64,000 nt of DNA from JBAXTZ01 sp041666525 (GTDB lineage: Bacteria; Bacillota; Negativicutes; JBAXTZ01): contig JBAYGT010000007.1 in the NCBI GenBank assembly GCA_041666525.1, forward strand, positions 56,871-120,870, in the 5' to 3' direction. Shown piece by piece: positions 8,989-17,072 of the stretch. The translations under genes were made by a program, and so were the position numbers. Each line of letters starts with the position of its first letter. Positions within the stretch are counted from its first letter, which is position 1. Under the pieces are notes generated by a model that searched no databases, was not told where the DNA came from, and was given only the letters and a program-made list of their open reading frames with translations.

Positions 8989-9660
8989 ATGGATTTCACT
9001 ATTATTTTAACAGTTGGCAGTATTGTCCTTGTGGACTTGTTGTTATCGGGCGATAATGCTATTTTGATAGCGCTCGCCAGCAGAAATTTGCCTAAGCAGC
9101 AGCAGAAACGGGCGATATTTTGGGGGACGGCCGGTGCAATCGGACTGCGAATTGTTTTTGCTTTTGTTGCCAGCCAACTGGTACAGATACCGTTGCTCAA
9201 AGCCGCAGGCGGGGTGGCGTTGCTCTGGATTGCGATAAAGTTGCTTGCGGGTAATGACGAAGAAGTGCCGCAGCACAAAGCAGCAGAAAGCTTGCGGCTG
9301 GCAATTCGCACGATAATCATTGCCGACGGGATAATGAGTCTGGATAATGTGCTGGCGGTTGTGGCGCTGGCAAACGGACATTTGGGACTGGTAATCTTCG
9401 GAATCGCTATCAGTATTCCGTTTGTGATGCTCAGCTCACAGTGGTTGCTCAAAATGATAAATAAATTTCCACTGATAATCTATGTTGGCGCGGCGGTACT
9501 TGGTTATGCGGCGGCGGGCATGATAACCGGTGACGACTGGCTTGGCGTCTATCTGTCGAATTATTGCAGGATAATTAATATTAGTTTAACAGCTGCAGTG
9601 GTTGCAGCGGGTCATTTTTTGAAAAAAAAAGAAATTAAGTCGAAAAACTATTGCGAATAA
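8989..9660 (+). CDS. TerC/YjbE-family integral membrane protein
   Basis: 223-residue multi-span membrane protein of the TerC family. The two family acidic segments are clear: VLVDLLLSGDNAILIAL near the N-terminus and IIADGIMSLDNVLAVVALA near residue 120. These Asp/Asn-rich membrane segments are thought to take part in metal (notably Mn2+) export. About seven hydrophobic segments are visible. The start is the ATG one base after the birA stop, with GGAG upstream. No yybP-ykoY-type leader could fit in that gap, so the gene depends on the upstream operon promoter. The C-terminus is a short Lys-rich tail. Confidence 0.88.
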   Translation: MDFTIILTVGSIVLVDLLLSGDNAILIALASRNLPKQQQKRAIFWGTAGAIGLRIVFAFVASQLVQIPLLKAAGGVALLWIAIKLLAGNDEEVPQHKAAESLRLAIRTIIIADGIMSLDNVLAVVALANGHLGLVIFGIAISIPFVMLSSQWLLKMINKFPLIIYVGAAVLGYAAAGMITGDDWLGVYLSNYCRIINISLTAAVVAAGHFLKKKEIKSKNYCE

Positions 9661-9679
9661 TACTATCACATAGTACAAT
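9651..9679 (+). promoter_or_regulatory. Promoter of the OmpM-like porin gene
   Basis: TTGCGA (9651-9656), a 17-base spacer and TACAAT (9674-9679) form a sigma-A-like promoter. It lies about 45 bases ahead of the porin start, which also has a strong GAGGAGG ribosome-binding site at 9714-9720. The -35 box overlaps the 3' end of the TerC gene. Predicted from sequence only. Confidence 0.6.
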
Positions 9680-9725
9680 GAGGCAGAAAAGTCTGTGAGA
9701 GCAGACAATTATCGAGGAGGAATTT

Positions 9726-11351
9726 ATGAGAAAACTATTAGCAGTATTGCTAATCGCCTGCTTCTTGCTAACAGCAAGTGCTGTCGGTTTCGCTGCTCCG
9801 GCAGTTACGCCGTTTAGCGACGTGCCGGCTAATCACTGGGCTTACGCGGCAATAGCCCAACTTCAAAAAGATGGCATCGTTACTGGTGAAACACCGACAA
9901 CTTTTGTCGGTAACCGCACGCTTACCCGCTACGAAGCGGCAGTGATGCTTTCTGGCGTTATGCGCAAATTGTCCGCTGGCGGCACTTCCGCTATGGACAA
10001 CTTAAGCAAACAAGACCGTACTTTGGTTCAAAGACTTGCTGCCGAGTTCGCAGCTGAACTAGACGCTATGGGCGTCAAAGTTGATACACTGCAAGCTCAG
10101 GTAACCGGAATTCAGGCGCAAATTGACCGTATGCCTAAGTTCTCGTTCCAATCGCAGGTTCAAATTGACCCGAATACTACCCCGCGTTTAGACGGAACTA
10201 CCCATGTTTGGGACACAGTGACAACACCGAATACTTTGATGTTTATACAACCGCAAATCAGCGGTAACATCGACGGCAACTGGAAATACTATGCCGAAGT
10301 ACGTTTTATTGCACCGTTGCTGGAAGGACCGGCGTCGGCTAATCCTACTAGTGGTACATACGCCACTACTTATTTCGATAACCGTAGTATCATTGATACA
10401 CAAATCCGTAGCGCTTATGTCTATGGTAATGCCCTTGGCGCAACTTGGTATGCTGGCCGGATGGAAGACAATCTCCCGTTCACCAACACTCTAGGTCGTG
10501 GTGGTTTGGTAACAGACAGCCGGTTGGATGGCGTGCGGATGGCAATGCAGTCAGGCAACTTCAAAGCTGACATCTTCGCCGGTGCTGACATCAACGGCGT
10601 TACAACTCGATATGCATCAGGCATTCAAGGTTCTCAACCAAGCCCGTCTTTTGCAGACCAAGCGTTTATTTCCGGTCTAGACATGGGTTATCAGTTTGGC
10701 GCAGCTAATGTTTCGCTTGGTTGGTATCAAGGTTGGGGAGGTCAAACACCTTCAACATACAATTACAATCCGTTCGAAAACGTAGCAGCTCCGGCGCAAT
10801 TCATCGAGGTTGGCGCGGGCTATCAAATCACACCGTTAATTTCGTTAACCGCCTTTGCGGCGTCTAACGCTAATGCGTACCCTGTGGTTGGACAAGCTAC
10901 AACAGCGATGCCTGGCGGTTATCCTGTAGCCGATATTAGTATGGGTTCGCAGCAAAACTTGTCGTGGTTAGGTCGTATCGATTTTGGCACTTATAACTCG
11001 GCGGTCAAAGGTTCGATGAACGTGTATGGTTTGTATGCTTCGACTGGTGCTAACTCGGTATGGACCAGCCCGAACTATGACGTTAGTACACTTGGCTGGG
11101 GTGGCAGAAATTTCCAAGGTTCCGAAGGTTTGGATAGTTTCGGTATGAATGGTAACGCGCAAGGTCTGGAAATTGGTATGGACTGGGCGCCCGCTACAAA
11201 TATGGACTGGCACCTTAGCTGGTCTTACACTACCGCAATTGACGGACAGTTGGCGTCTGCTCAATCAGGCGCGTCGCCTACTTCCGCAGCATTATATCCG
11301 ATGAACGTACCGCGCAACATCTACAAATCAGAGTTTACAGTATTCTTCTAA
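9726..11351 (+). CDS. SLH-domain outer-membrane porin, OmpM type
   Basis: 541-residue major outer-membrane protein candidate. In order: a signal peptide (to about residue 23, FAA-PAV), one SLH domain at about 28-80 (FSDVPANHWAYAAIAQLQKD), a coiled-coil stretch at about 96-137, then a long beta-strand-rich region ending in aromatic residues (FTVFF), as expected for a Bam-dependent barrel. This is the architecture of Negativicutes OmpM, which tethers the outer membrane to polyaminated peptidoglycan through SLH and forms pores. A dedicated promoter, a strong ribosome-binding site and a strong terminator suggest high expression. It is the best single indicator of the diderm Firmicute nature of this genome. 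Confidence 0.92.
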   Translation: MRKLLAVLLIACFLLTASAVGFAAPAVTPFSDVPANHWAYAAIAQLQKDGIVTGETPTTFVGNRTLTRYEAAVMLSGVMRKLSAGGTSAMDNLSKQDRTLVQRLAAEFAAELDAMGVKVDTLQAQVTGIQAQIDRMPKFSFQSQVQIDPNTTPRLDGTTHVWDTVTTPNTLMFIQPQISGNIDGNWKYYAEVRFIAPLLEGPASANPTSGTYATTYFDNRSIIDTQIRSAYVYGNALGATWYAGRMEDNLPFTNTLGRGGLVTDSRLDGVRMAMQSGNFKADIFAGADINGVTTRYASGIQGSQPSPSFADQAFISGLDMGYQFGAANVSLGWYQGWGGQTPSTYNYNPFENVAAPAQFIEVGAGYQITPLISLTAFAASNANAYPVVGQATTAMPGGYPVADISMGSQQNLSWLGRIDFGTYNSAVKGSMNVYGLYASTGANSVWTSPNYDVSTLGWGGRNFQGSEGLDSFGMNGNAQGLEIGMDWAPATNMDWHLSWSYTTAIDGQLASAQSGASPTSAALYPMNVPRNIYKSEFTVFF

Positions 11352-11364
11352 ACGCAAGTTAATG

Positions 11365-11396
11365 ACCGCGGGGCAAACGCTCCGCGGTTTTTTTTT
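11365..11396 (+). terminator. Rho-independent terminator after the porin gene
   Basis: ACCGCGGGG and CTCCGCGGT form a 9-bp stem with one G-U pair and a 6-base loop, followed by nine T residues. The T-run ends only 11 bases before the next start codon (11408), so the terminator may act as a partial attenuator for the two following genes. Confidence 0.9.
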
Positions 11397-11407
11397 GGTG
11401 AAACATT

Positions 11408-12460
11408 ATGAAATTAGTTAGTCTCTATTCCAGATTGGTGATGACATTAATATTTGTGCTTCCGATTGCTGTGGGTGTGTGTAGCGCCGAGCCGCAGCAA
11501 CCGGCTGGTAATGAATTGCAGCAAGAATTGGCGCAATATCAGGAGCAGCAGACAATAAGCAAGAAGACTGTCAGCTTTGATATTGCTCAAGGAATTGGGG
11601 TGCAATACCACTATCCGTTTTTTTCGACTGCAATGAATGCTACGAGTTCCGGAATTGCCAACGGCAATACCCGAATCACTGTTTATGATTCACAGGGAAC
11701 AAATATCGGTACGATTGATTTGCGTAACGTTATACAAAACGGCAAAATTGATGTCTTAAGCTACACCGGATTGAACGAAAACCTAAAAACTTCCGGTGAA
11801 GTTGCTATTACTTATGGCAACGATTGGGAACTTTCCTATTTTAATTTATCCGGCAATGCGACAGCGCATAATCAAATATTGACGCATAAAGCCGGTGGCT
11901 GGGACAATTATATCGATTCAACGTTGACCAATGATTTAAGTATTGATGTTTTTTCTCTGCAAAAAAGTTGGGATGTTGTTGATGTTGATCCGCTGAGCTT
12001 TCAGGTGTTGATTGGTGCCAAAGCGATTATAGCGAAATATAATTATTTTTTGCAAACTGCCGCTCCAAGTGATATAATAAAACCAAATTATTCAGGAGCG
12101 ATTGCGAACAGCGTACCGTTGCCTGTGCCATATATCGGGCTAGGTTATCGTCTGAATCTGGGTGACTTTTATATCAATAATACTTTCGCAGGGCTGCCCG
12201 GGCTTCCAGGATTTGTGAGCAACTGGGTACAAGGTACCAATGTTTCTTTTTTTCAGATGTATTTTGATTGTAATTATCGCGTCAATAGCTATGTTACTGT
12301 GCAAGCCGGTTATCGTCTGGTGAACGTTTCGGCTAGTATCCCCGCCGCTACTGTGGCAAGATATTTGGGTTCGGAGTTTGCGTTGCCAGCCGGTTTCGGT
12401 GATTTAAATATTAATACGGAACTCAATGGCCCATATTTGGGCCTTAACATACATTTATAA
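11408..12460 (+). CDS. Predicted outer-membrane beta-barrel protein, family not recognised
   Basis: 350 residues. A signal peptide (to about residue 27, VCSAEP) is followed by a Gln-rich stretch (about 28-50), then alternating polar/hydrophobic strands with many aromatic and Gly residues, ending GPYLGLNIHL. This C-terminal strand and pieces such as VPYIGLGYRLNLGDFYINN are typical of 8- to 14-strand outer-membrane barrels. I do not recognise a family and no ligand is apparent. It sits between the OmpM-like porin and an inverse autotransporter, directly behind the porin terminator and with only a weak ribosome-binding site (GGTGAA). Expression is probably low or by read-through. A role in assembly or display of its neighbour is possible but unproven. 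Confidence 0.65.
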   Translation: MKLVSLYSRLVMTLIFVLPIAVGVCSAEPQQPAGNELQQELAQYQEQQTISKKTVSFDIAQGIGVQYHYPFFSTAMNATSSGIANGNTRITVYDSQGTNIGTIDLRNVIQNGKIDVLSYTGLNENLKTSGEVAITYGNDWELSYFNLSGNATAHNQILTHKAGGWDNYIDSTLTNDLSIDVFSLQKSWDVVDVDPLSFQVLIGAKAIIAKYNYFLQTAAPSDIIKPNYSGAIANSVPLPVPYIGLGYRLNLGDFYINNTFAGLPGLPGFVSNWVQGTNVSFFQMYFDCNYRVNSYVTVQAGYRLVNVSASIPAATVARYLGSEFALPAGFGDLNINTELNGPYLGLNIHL

Positions 12461-12489
12461 CGAAATTCAACGAAATAGGAGAAAGTTTT

Positions 12490-14586
12490 ATGAAAAAATG
12501 TTTGGTCGTTCTGATGTTGTTGACATTATTGTTTACGACTGTCGCTGTTGCGGCATCTCCAGCTATGGATCCGAATAATGTTCAGCAACAAAGTAGTTTT
12601 GCACCCGGCACGAATAATTCAAATGCAGCGCTCAACAGCGCGGTCAATTCATTGAGTAGCTATTATTCGAGCTATTTTATTAACAATTGGGCAAACAAAG
12701 GCGCTACCTGGCTCAACAACACCAGTTTGTCGCTGTTTGCCGGAAACAATTGGACAACCCTGAATTATCAATTCAATACCGTACAGCCGTTGTGCGGCGG
12801 TGACTGGCTTCAGACCAAGTCGCTTGGCTTCTGGGAAGTCAATGTTCAGGGTAATGGCGGTGATGTTACCGGGAACATTGGTTTAGGCTATCGCAGACTG
12901 TCAGATAACAAAAATGCAATGATGGGTGCGAACGTTTTTTATGATGTTGGTTCACTGAGCAACAGTTATAATAGCGGAGATTTGACATATCGTTCGGCTG
13001 GCGCCACGACGCTACAGCAACGTGTTGGTGTCGGCGTGGAATATCTGCAAAGTTATTTTGAAGGTCATGCCAACTATTATTTGCCGGTGACTTCCCGGCA
13101 GAATCTCGGTACCGACCAGTTTTTCAATTATTATCAAGAGGCGCTGAGTGGTTATGATGTAGCCGTATCGTCAGCGATACCCGGAGCGCAATGGCTAAAA
13201 GCTAATGTGCGCGGTTATCAGTATTTTGGCGATAATACTTCACAAATTATTGGCAGCAACTCGTTCCTGAATGGTTTTGATTTTAGCGCTAATGCGCAGA
13301 TTACACCTCAACTTGCGCTTTCCGGTGGGTATGATACTGGTTTATCCAGTGGTTACATGAAGTTTAGCTTAAATATGCTGGCAATGCCGGTTCCAGCGTT
13401 GTTTGGTGGCGACAGTACAATTAATGATTACTCGCAACTTAATCTTAGCAACAAAATGTTGAATCAGGTTATCAGAAATAACACGATCGTAGTTGCTAAC
13501 GAAGTCGCGAGCAAATCGTCACTGGCAACAGTTGCGGTCAGCATCCTGATTGCTGATTGGAATGGCAATCCGGTCGTCAATAAAAGTGTAACAATGTTTA
13601 ACACGGCAACCGGCCAGTCTTATACTGTTACAACTAACGCTCAAGGTTACGCTACTTTCTATATTCCCAAGGATAATTCGGTAACAGCCGCTGCCGGTAT
13701 TAGCAGAGGCGCCACTATAATATGGACAGTTACGTGTATCGTGGATCAGTGGAACGGCATGACATGGGATAGCAATGTTCCGATGCAAATGACGGTACGA
13801 GTGAACACGATAAGGGGTATCGTTAACGAAGCTGATCAACCGGCTCCAGCGCCGGTAGCAGTCGTTCAGCCGCAGCCGACGCCGGCGCAAAAAGCTGCGA
13901 ATGTTCCGCCGACACCTCCAGCACCGCGTAATCCAACTCTTTGCAATGTATCAGTAGTTGATACCAATGGCCAGCCGGTTGCTATAAACAGTAATTTTAA
14001 GGTTGTGTTCTTGGATCCGGCGCGTGCTTCTTCAACGGCAAGCACTCTGCCAAATGCTACAATTATAAGCTCTGATTTGGCACATGGAATGATTACTTTC
14101 CAAGCTGCTGTATCGCCTACGGCTGGTGGAACCAATTATGAAACAAGTGGCGGTTACGGCGTGGCGGTAATTCCATCAACCCCAGTTGGCAACACTATCG
14201 CTTATGGCAATACCATCAATATGACCGCCTACGCCGGTACTACCAGTAGCATGGTAATTGTCGTTGATCCGGCGATGGTGCACCGGACTGTAACAGTAGC
14301 TGTAAAAAATGCTAACGGCGCTCCTGTTGCTGATGGCACATTGGTACGTGCTGGATCAACAATTGACGTATTGAACAACACTACCTACAATCCGCCGGCG
14401 CAAGCTACAGTCGGTGGCAATGTAACCTTTACTAATATGCCGGTTGGTTCGAACTTCTATGTTCTGGCATATACATCTTCCGGAACGCAAGAGACTCCGA
14501 TTCGTACCGTAATTGCCGTCGGGCAATTCGCCGGATTGGATCAAACTGTAGGAACAGTAAACCTCACTGTTCGGCAGCTTCCGTAA
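12490..14586 (+). CDS. Intimin/invasin-type inverse autotransporter adhesin
   Basis: 698-residue surface-protein candidate. A signal peptide (about 1-22) is followed by an inverse-autotransporter beta-domain at roughly 50-310. Diagnostic segments are TGNIGLGYRRLSDNKNAMMG, ANVFYDVG, QRVGVGVEYLQSYFEGHANY, and YLPVTSRQN with YQYFGDN further on. The passenger starts near residue 331 with an Ig-like/Big-type module (VAVSILIADWNGNPVVNKSV, then TTNAQGYATF). A Pro/Ala-rich linker follows at about 447-480, then two more Ig-like modules. No LysM domain is visible at the N-terminus, unlike many enterobacterial members. The expected role is adhesion or surface display. The ribosome-binding site AGGAGAAAG is strong, and the gene shares an operon with the preceding beta-barrel gene. 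Confidence 0.85.
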   Translation: MKKCLVVLMLLTLLFTTVAVAASPAMDPNNVQQQSSFAPGTNNSNAALNSAVNSLSSYYSSYFINNWANKGATWLNNTSLSLFAGNNWTTLNYQFNTVQPLCGGDWLQTKSLGFWEVNVQGNGGDVTGNIGLGYRRLSDNKNAMMGANVFYDVGSLSNSYNSGDLTYRSAGATTLQQRVGVGVEYLQSYFEGHANYYLPVTSRQNLGTDQFFNYYQEALSGYDVAVSSAIPGAQWLKANVRGYQYFGDNTSQIIGSNSFLNGFDFSANAQITPQLALSGGYDTGLSSGYMKFSLNMLAMPVPALFGGDSTINDYSQLNLSNKMLNQVIRNNTIVVANEVASKSSLATVAVSILIADWNGNPVVNKSVTMFNTATGQSYTVTTNAQGYATFYIPKDNSVTAAAGISRGATIIWTVTCIVDQWNGMTWDSNVPMQMTVRVNTIRGIVNEADQPAPAPVAVVQPQPTPAQKAANVPPTPPAPRNPTLCNVSVVDTNGQPVAINSNFKVVFLDPARASSTASTLPNATIISSDLAHGMITFQAAVSPTAGGTNYETSGGYGVAVIPSTPVGNTIAYGNTINMTAYAGTTSSMVIVVDPAMVHRTVTVAVKNANGAPVADGTLVRAGSTIDVLNNTTYNPPAQATVGGNVTFTNMPVGSNFYVLAYTSSGTQETPIRTVIAVGQFAGLDQTVGTVNLTVRQLP

Positions 14587-14608
14587 TAATTATGATCTGA
14601 CTGAACTT

Positions 14609-14648
14609 AATAAACCTCGAAGTTATGCTTCGAGGTTTATTATTTTTT
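14609..14648 (+). terminator. Rho-independent terminator after the inverse autotransporter
   Basis: A perfect 14-bp stem (14609-14622 with 14628-14641) and a 5-base loop TTATG precede a T-rich run to 14648. It closes the porin/barrel/autotransporter locus. Confidence 0.88.
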
Positions 14649-14697
14649 GCGTGCAGTGTATAATAACTTTGATTTCGATTGTTGCTGAGGTTTGCTG

Positions 14698-15399
14698 ATG
14701 ACAACGTTTGCGCTGATATTCTTATTCCTGCTTACTGCGGTCTTCAACTGGAACGCGATATTATACGAGCGGCGTAATGCTGATTTTGCCGCCAAAATCA
14801 TTACGATGCTGATTTTGTTTTTCATCGTGTTGTTTGGCGACCCCAATGGACGCTTGAATGTCATGCAAGACTTGTTTCTGCTGGCGCTTGCACTATCGCT
14901 GGTTGCCGACGTGTTCAAGACGGTACCGGGCCAGCGGTTTTTCAATGTCGGGTTGCTGTTGTTTCTTGCCGCACATTTGTTATATATTGCCGGAATGACG
15001 CTGGTGTGGCCGACGTTTTGGGCGCGGTTGCTGGTGGTGCCTATTGCTTTGCTTGGCGTGTTACAGGTGGCTATTCTACACCGTGGTGCGGTGAAAAAAA
15101 AACTGGAGCATATGCGCCAGCCGATTGCCGCTTATGGATTGGTGCTAGCCTTATTTTTGTTTGCCGGAATGTCGGGGTTGTTTCATGCGGACTGGTTGTA
15201 TAGTTGGAACTGGATAAAATATCTGTTGTTGGCGATTGGTTGCGGTTTGGTTTATCTGTCGGATAGCTTGCTTGGTTACGGACTGTTTTGTTCCGAACAG
15301 CAAAGCCTGGAAAATAAAATCTGGGTGATGCTGTTGTATCACCTTGGCCAGTTGTTTCTCGCACTGGGCTGTATCGTCGAAGTAAGCGGATTTTATTAA
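14698..15399 (+). CDS. YhhN-family membrane protein (lysoplasmalogenase-like)
   Basis: 233-residue protein with about eight hydrophobic segments. It resembles the YhhN/TMEM86 family: ALALSLVADVFK, GLLLFLAAHLLYIAGM and GLVYLSDSLLGYGLF match the family's conserved acidic and His positions (Asp in the first and third, His in the second). Animal TMEM86B is a lysoplasmalogenase; bacterial function is less certain. Plasmalogens do occur in anaerobic Firmicutes including Negativicutes, which makes an ether-lipid role plausible. The ATG at 14698 is chosen because GAGG lies 7 bases upstream, whereas the in-frame TTG at 14692 would be too close. A TATAAT at 14659-14664 lacks a good -35. Confidence 0.75.
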   Translation: MTTFALIFLFLLTAVFNWNAILYERRNADFAAKIITMLILFFIVLFGDPNGRLNVMQDLFLLALALSLVADVFKTVPGQRFFNVGLLLFLAAHLLYIAGMTLVWPTFWARLLVVPIALLGVLQVAILHRGAVKKKLEHMRQPIAAYGLVLALFLFAGMSGLFHADWLYSWNWIKYLLLAIGCGLVYLSDSLLGYGLFCSEQQSLENKIWVMLLYHLGQLFLALGCIVEVSGFY

Positions 15400-15401
15400 A
15401 A

Positions 15402-15464
15402 GCACTGCTGAAAAACACTCATCTGCTTTGTTGCGCCTTGTATATGAACATTTTTGAGCAATGC
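15402..15464. repeat. Dispersed palindromic repeat, copy 1
   Basis: An imperfect inverted repeat: left arm GCACTGCTGAAAAAC (15402-15416) pairs with ATTTTTGAGCAATGC (15450-15464), with about 33 bases between. The arms and the adjoining CATCT also occur in the intergenic copy at 42709-42765. Non-coding location, size and symmetry resemble a REP/MITE-like element or a transcribed hairpin. Confidence 0.6.
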
Positions 15465-15476
15465 GGATTTATTACA

Positions 15477-15510
15477 TGGTCAGAAGTTGGTCAGCTATTT
15501 GTAATATAAT
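15477..15510 (+). promoter_or_regulatory. Promoter region of the PTS IICB gene with a direct-repeat operator candidate
   Basis: A consensus -10 TATAAT is at 15505-15510 but no good -35 is present. In its place are two TGGTCAG heptamers (15477-15483 and 15488-15494) whose starts are 11 bases apart, about one helical turn. This suggests an activator-dependent promoter. No specific regulator is recognisable. Confidence 0.4.
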
Positions 15511-15557
15511 ACGCACATGTTTAATTATGTAGTTTGATTATGGGTATGGAGGAAAAA

Positions 15558-16958
15558 ATGAGTCTGAAAAATCAAATTCTCGGCGCTTTCCAAAAACTTG
15601 GTAAAGCGTTAATGACTCCGGTTGCAACGCTGCCGGCAGCGGCGTTGATGTTGCGGCTTGGTCAGCCGGATGTGTTCAATTTGCCATGGATGGCAACTGC
15701 TGGTGATGCGATATTCGCTAACCTGGCATTGATATTTGCCATTGGTATTGCGATTGGCCTTGCTGAAGAGCAAAATGGTGTTGCCGGGTTGGCGGCAACG
15801 GTAGGTTACCTTGTATTGACGAAGGTAGCAGTGTCATTTGACAAAAGCATTAATATGGGTGTGCTGGCCGGTATTGTCAGCGGTATTTTAGCTGGTTGGG
15901 TATATAACAAATATCGCCACACCAAATTGCCGGATTTCCTCGGTTTCTTTAGCGGCCGCCGAGCCGTGCCGATTATGATGTCGTTTTATTCGTTGATTTT
16001 AGGGGTGCTAGCCGGTTATGGCTGGCCGCTTATCCAAAAATTTATCGATGGCATCGGTACCTTTATTGTAAGTTCAGGTTCATTGGGCGCCTTTATCTTC
16101 GGAGTCTTGAACCGGTTGTTGATTCCGGTTGGATTGCATCATGTACTAAACACTTTGGTGTGGTTTCAGTTCGGTTCGTTTACTAATGCCGCCGGCGTTG
16201 TTGTCCACGGCGACTTAACACGGTTCTTTGCCGGCGACCCGCATGCCGGACAGTTCATGACCGGAATGTTTCCGATCATGATGTTTGCATTGCCGGCTGC
16301 TTGTCTGGCGATGATCACAGCGGCGAAACCGCAGAACCGCAAAAAAGTTACTGGTATGCTACTGGGAATTGCCTTGACAGCATTTTTGACTGGAATCACT
16401 GAGCCGGTAGAGTTCACATTCTTGTTCCTGGCTCCGGGCTTGTATGTCTGCCATGCTTTATTGACGGGCGTTTCCATGGCTTTGACCTGGTTTCTGGGTT
16501 GCAAAGACGGGTTTGGTTTCTCGGCCGGGTTCATTGATTACGCTTTGAATTTTGGTATCGCAACGAAGCCGTTGTTGTTGGCATTGATTGGTATAATCTT
16601 CGGTGTAGTGTATTATGTATTGTTCCTGTTCGTTATCAAGAAATGGGATCTGGCTACTCCGGGACGGTTTGAAGATGAAGAGAGCGATGAGTTAATCGAG
16701 GCTGTCAACGATGATGTTGACGGAGTTGCAGCGGCGGTATTAGAAGCAGTCGGCGGCGGAGCGAATATCAAGAGCATTGACGCCTGTATCACCCGGTTGC
16801 GGTTGGTCTTGGCCAATCCGGATAACATTGATGAGAAACGTTTGAAGCAATTGGGCGCCAAAGGCGTGATCAAACTCGGCGGCGGCAGTGTTCAGATTAT
16901 CGTCGGTACAATTGCCGATACGATGGCTGGACAAATGCGTGCAATGCTGAAAAAATAA
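15558..16958 (+). CDS. PTS glucose/N-acetylglucosamine-type IICB component
   Basis: 466-residue permease that imports and phosphorylates a hexose or amino sugar using PEP. The IIC membrane domain fills residues 1 to about 370, with GLHHVLNTLVWFQFG and the family motif GITEPVEFTFLF. A IIB domain at about 385-466 has the phosphorylated Cys410 in SIDACITRLRLVL. There is no IIA domain, so IIA must be supplied by another protein. The start is the ATG at 15558, preceded by GGAGG at 15548-15552. Glucose and GlcNAc cannot be told apart from sequence alone. ptsI follows after a terminator. Confidence 0.9.
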   Translation: MSLKNQILGAFQKLGKALMTPVATLPAAALMLRLGQPDVFNLPWMATAGDAIFANLALIFAIGIAIGLAEEQNGVAGLAATVGYLVLTKVAVSFDKSINMGVLAGIVSGILAGWVYNKYRHTKLPDFLGFFSGRRAVPIMMSFYSLILGVLAGYGWPLIQKFIDGIGTFIVSSGSLGAFIFGVLNRLLIPVGLHHVLNTLVWFQFGSFTNAAGVVVHGDLTRFFAGDPHAGQFMTGMFPIMMFALPAACLAMITAAKPQNRKKVTGMLLGIALTAFLTGITEPVEFTFLFLAPGLYVCHALLTGVSMALTWFLGCKDGFGFSAGFIDYALNFGIATKPLLLALIGIIFGVVYYVLFLFVIKKWDLATPGRFEDEESDELIEAVNDDVDGVAAAVLEAVGGGANIKSIDACITRLRLVLANPDNIDEKRLKQLGAKGVIKLGGGSVQIIVGTIADTMAGQMRAMLKK

Positions 16959-16973
16959 TTTTGAGCTAAGCCA

Positions 16974-17002
16974 AAAAAATCGCGAGTATTCGCGGTTTTT
17001 TT
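16974..17002 (+). terminator. Rho-independent terminator between PTS IICB and ptsI
   Basis: AAAAATCGCGA and TCGCGGTTTTT form an 11-bp stem (one G-U) around loop GTAT, followed by T residues. It partly uncouples ptsI from the IICB gene. Confidence 0.85.
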
Positions 17003-17072
17003 GTTTGCTTGCAGGAGTTTTTCCGGCAATGTCGAATATAACAGTAAATCTTAATGTATAGAGGTGCTTATT

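Noticed and set aside
8871..9452. A 193-codon minus-strand open frame opposite birA and the TerC gene
   Set aside because: The plus strand encodes clear family members across the whole stretch; the antisense product is Ser/Ala-rich with no domain.
14641..14670. A promoter for the YhhN gene from TATAAT at 14659-14664
   Set aside because: No -35 of any quality is at the right distance, and the region overlaps the preceding terminator; left as a remark only.
16936..16956. A third copy of the dispersed repeat suggested by TGCTGAAAAA near the end of the PTS IICB gene
   Set aside because: It lies within coding sequence and has no matching second arm nearby; the similarity is chance. The same holds for a match near 35342 in galT.
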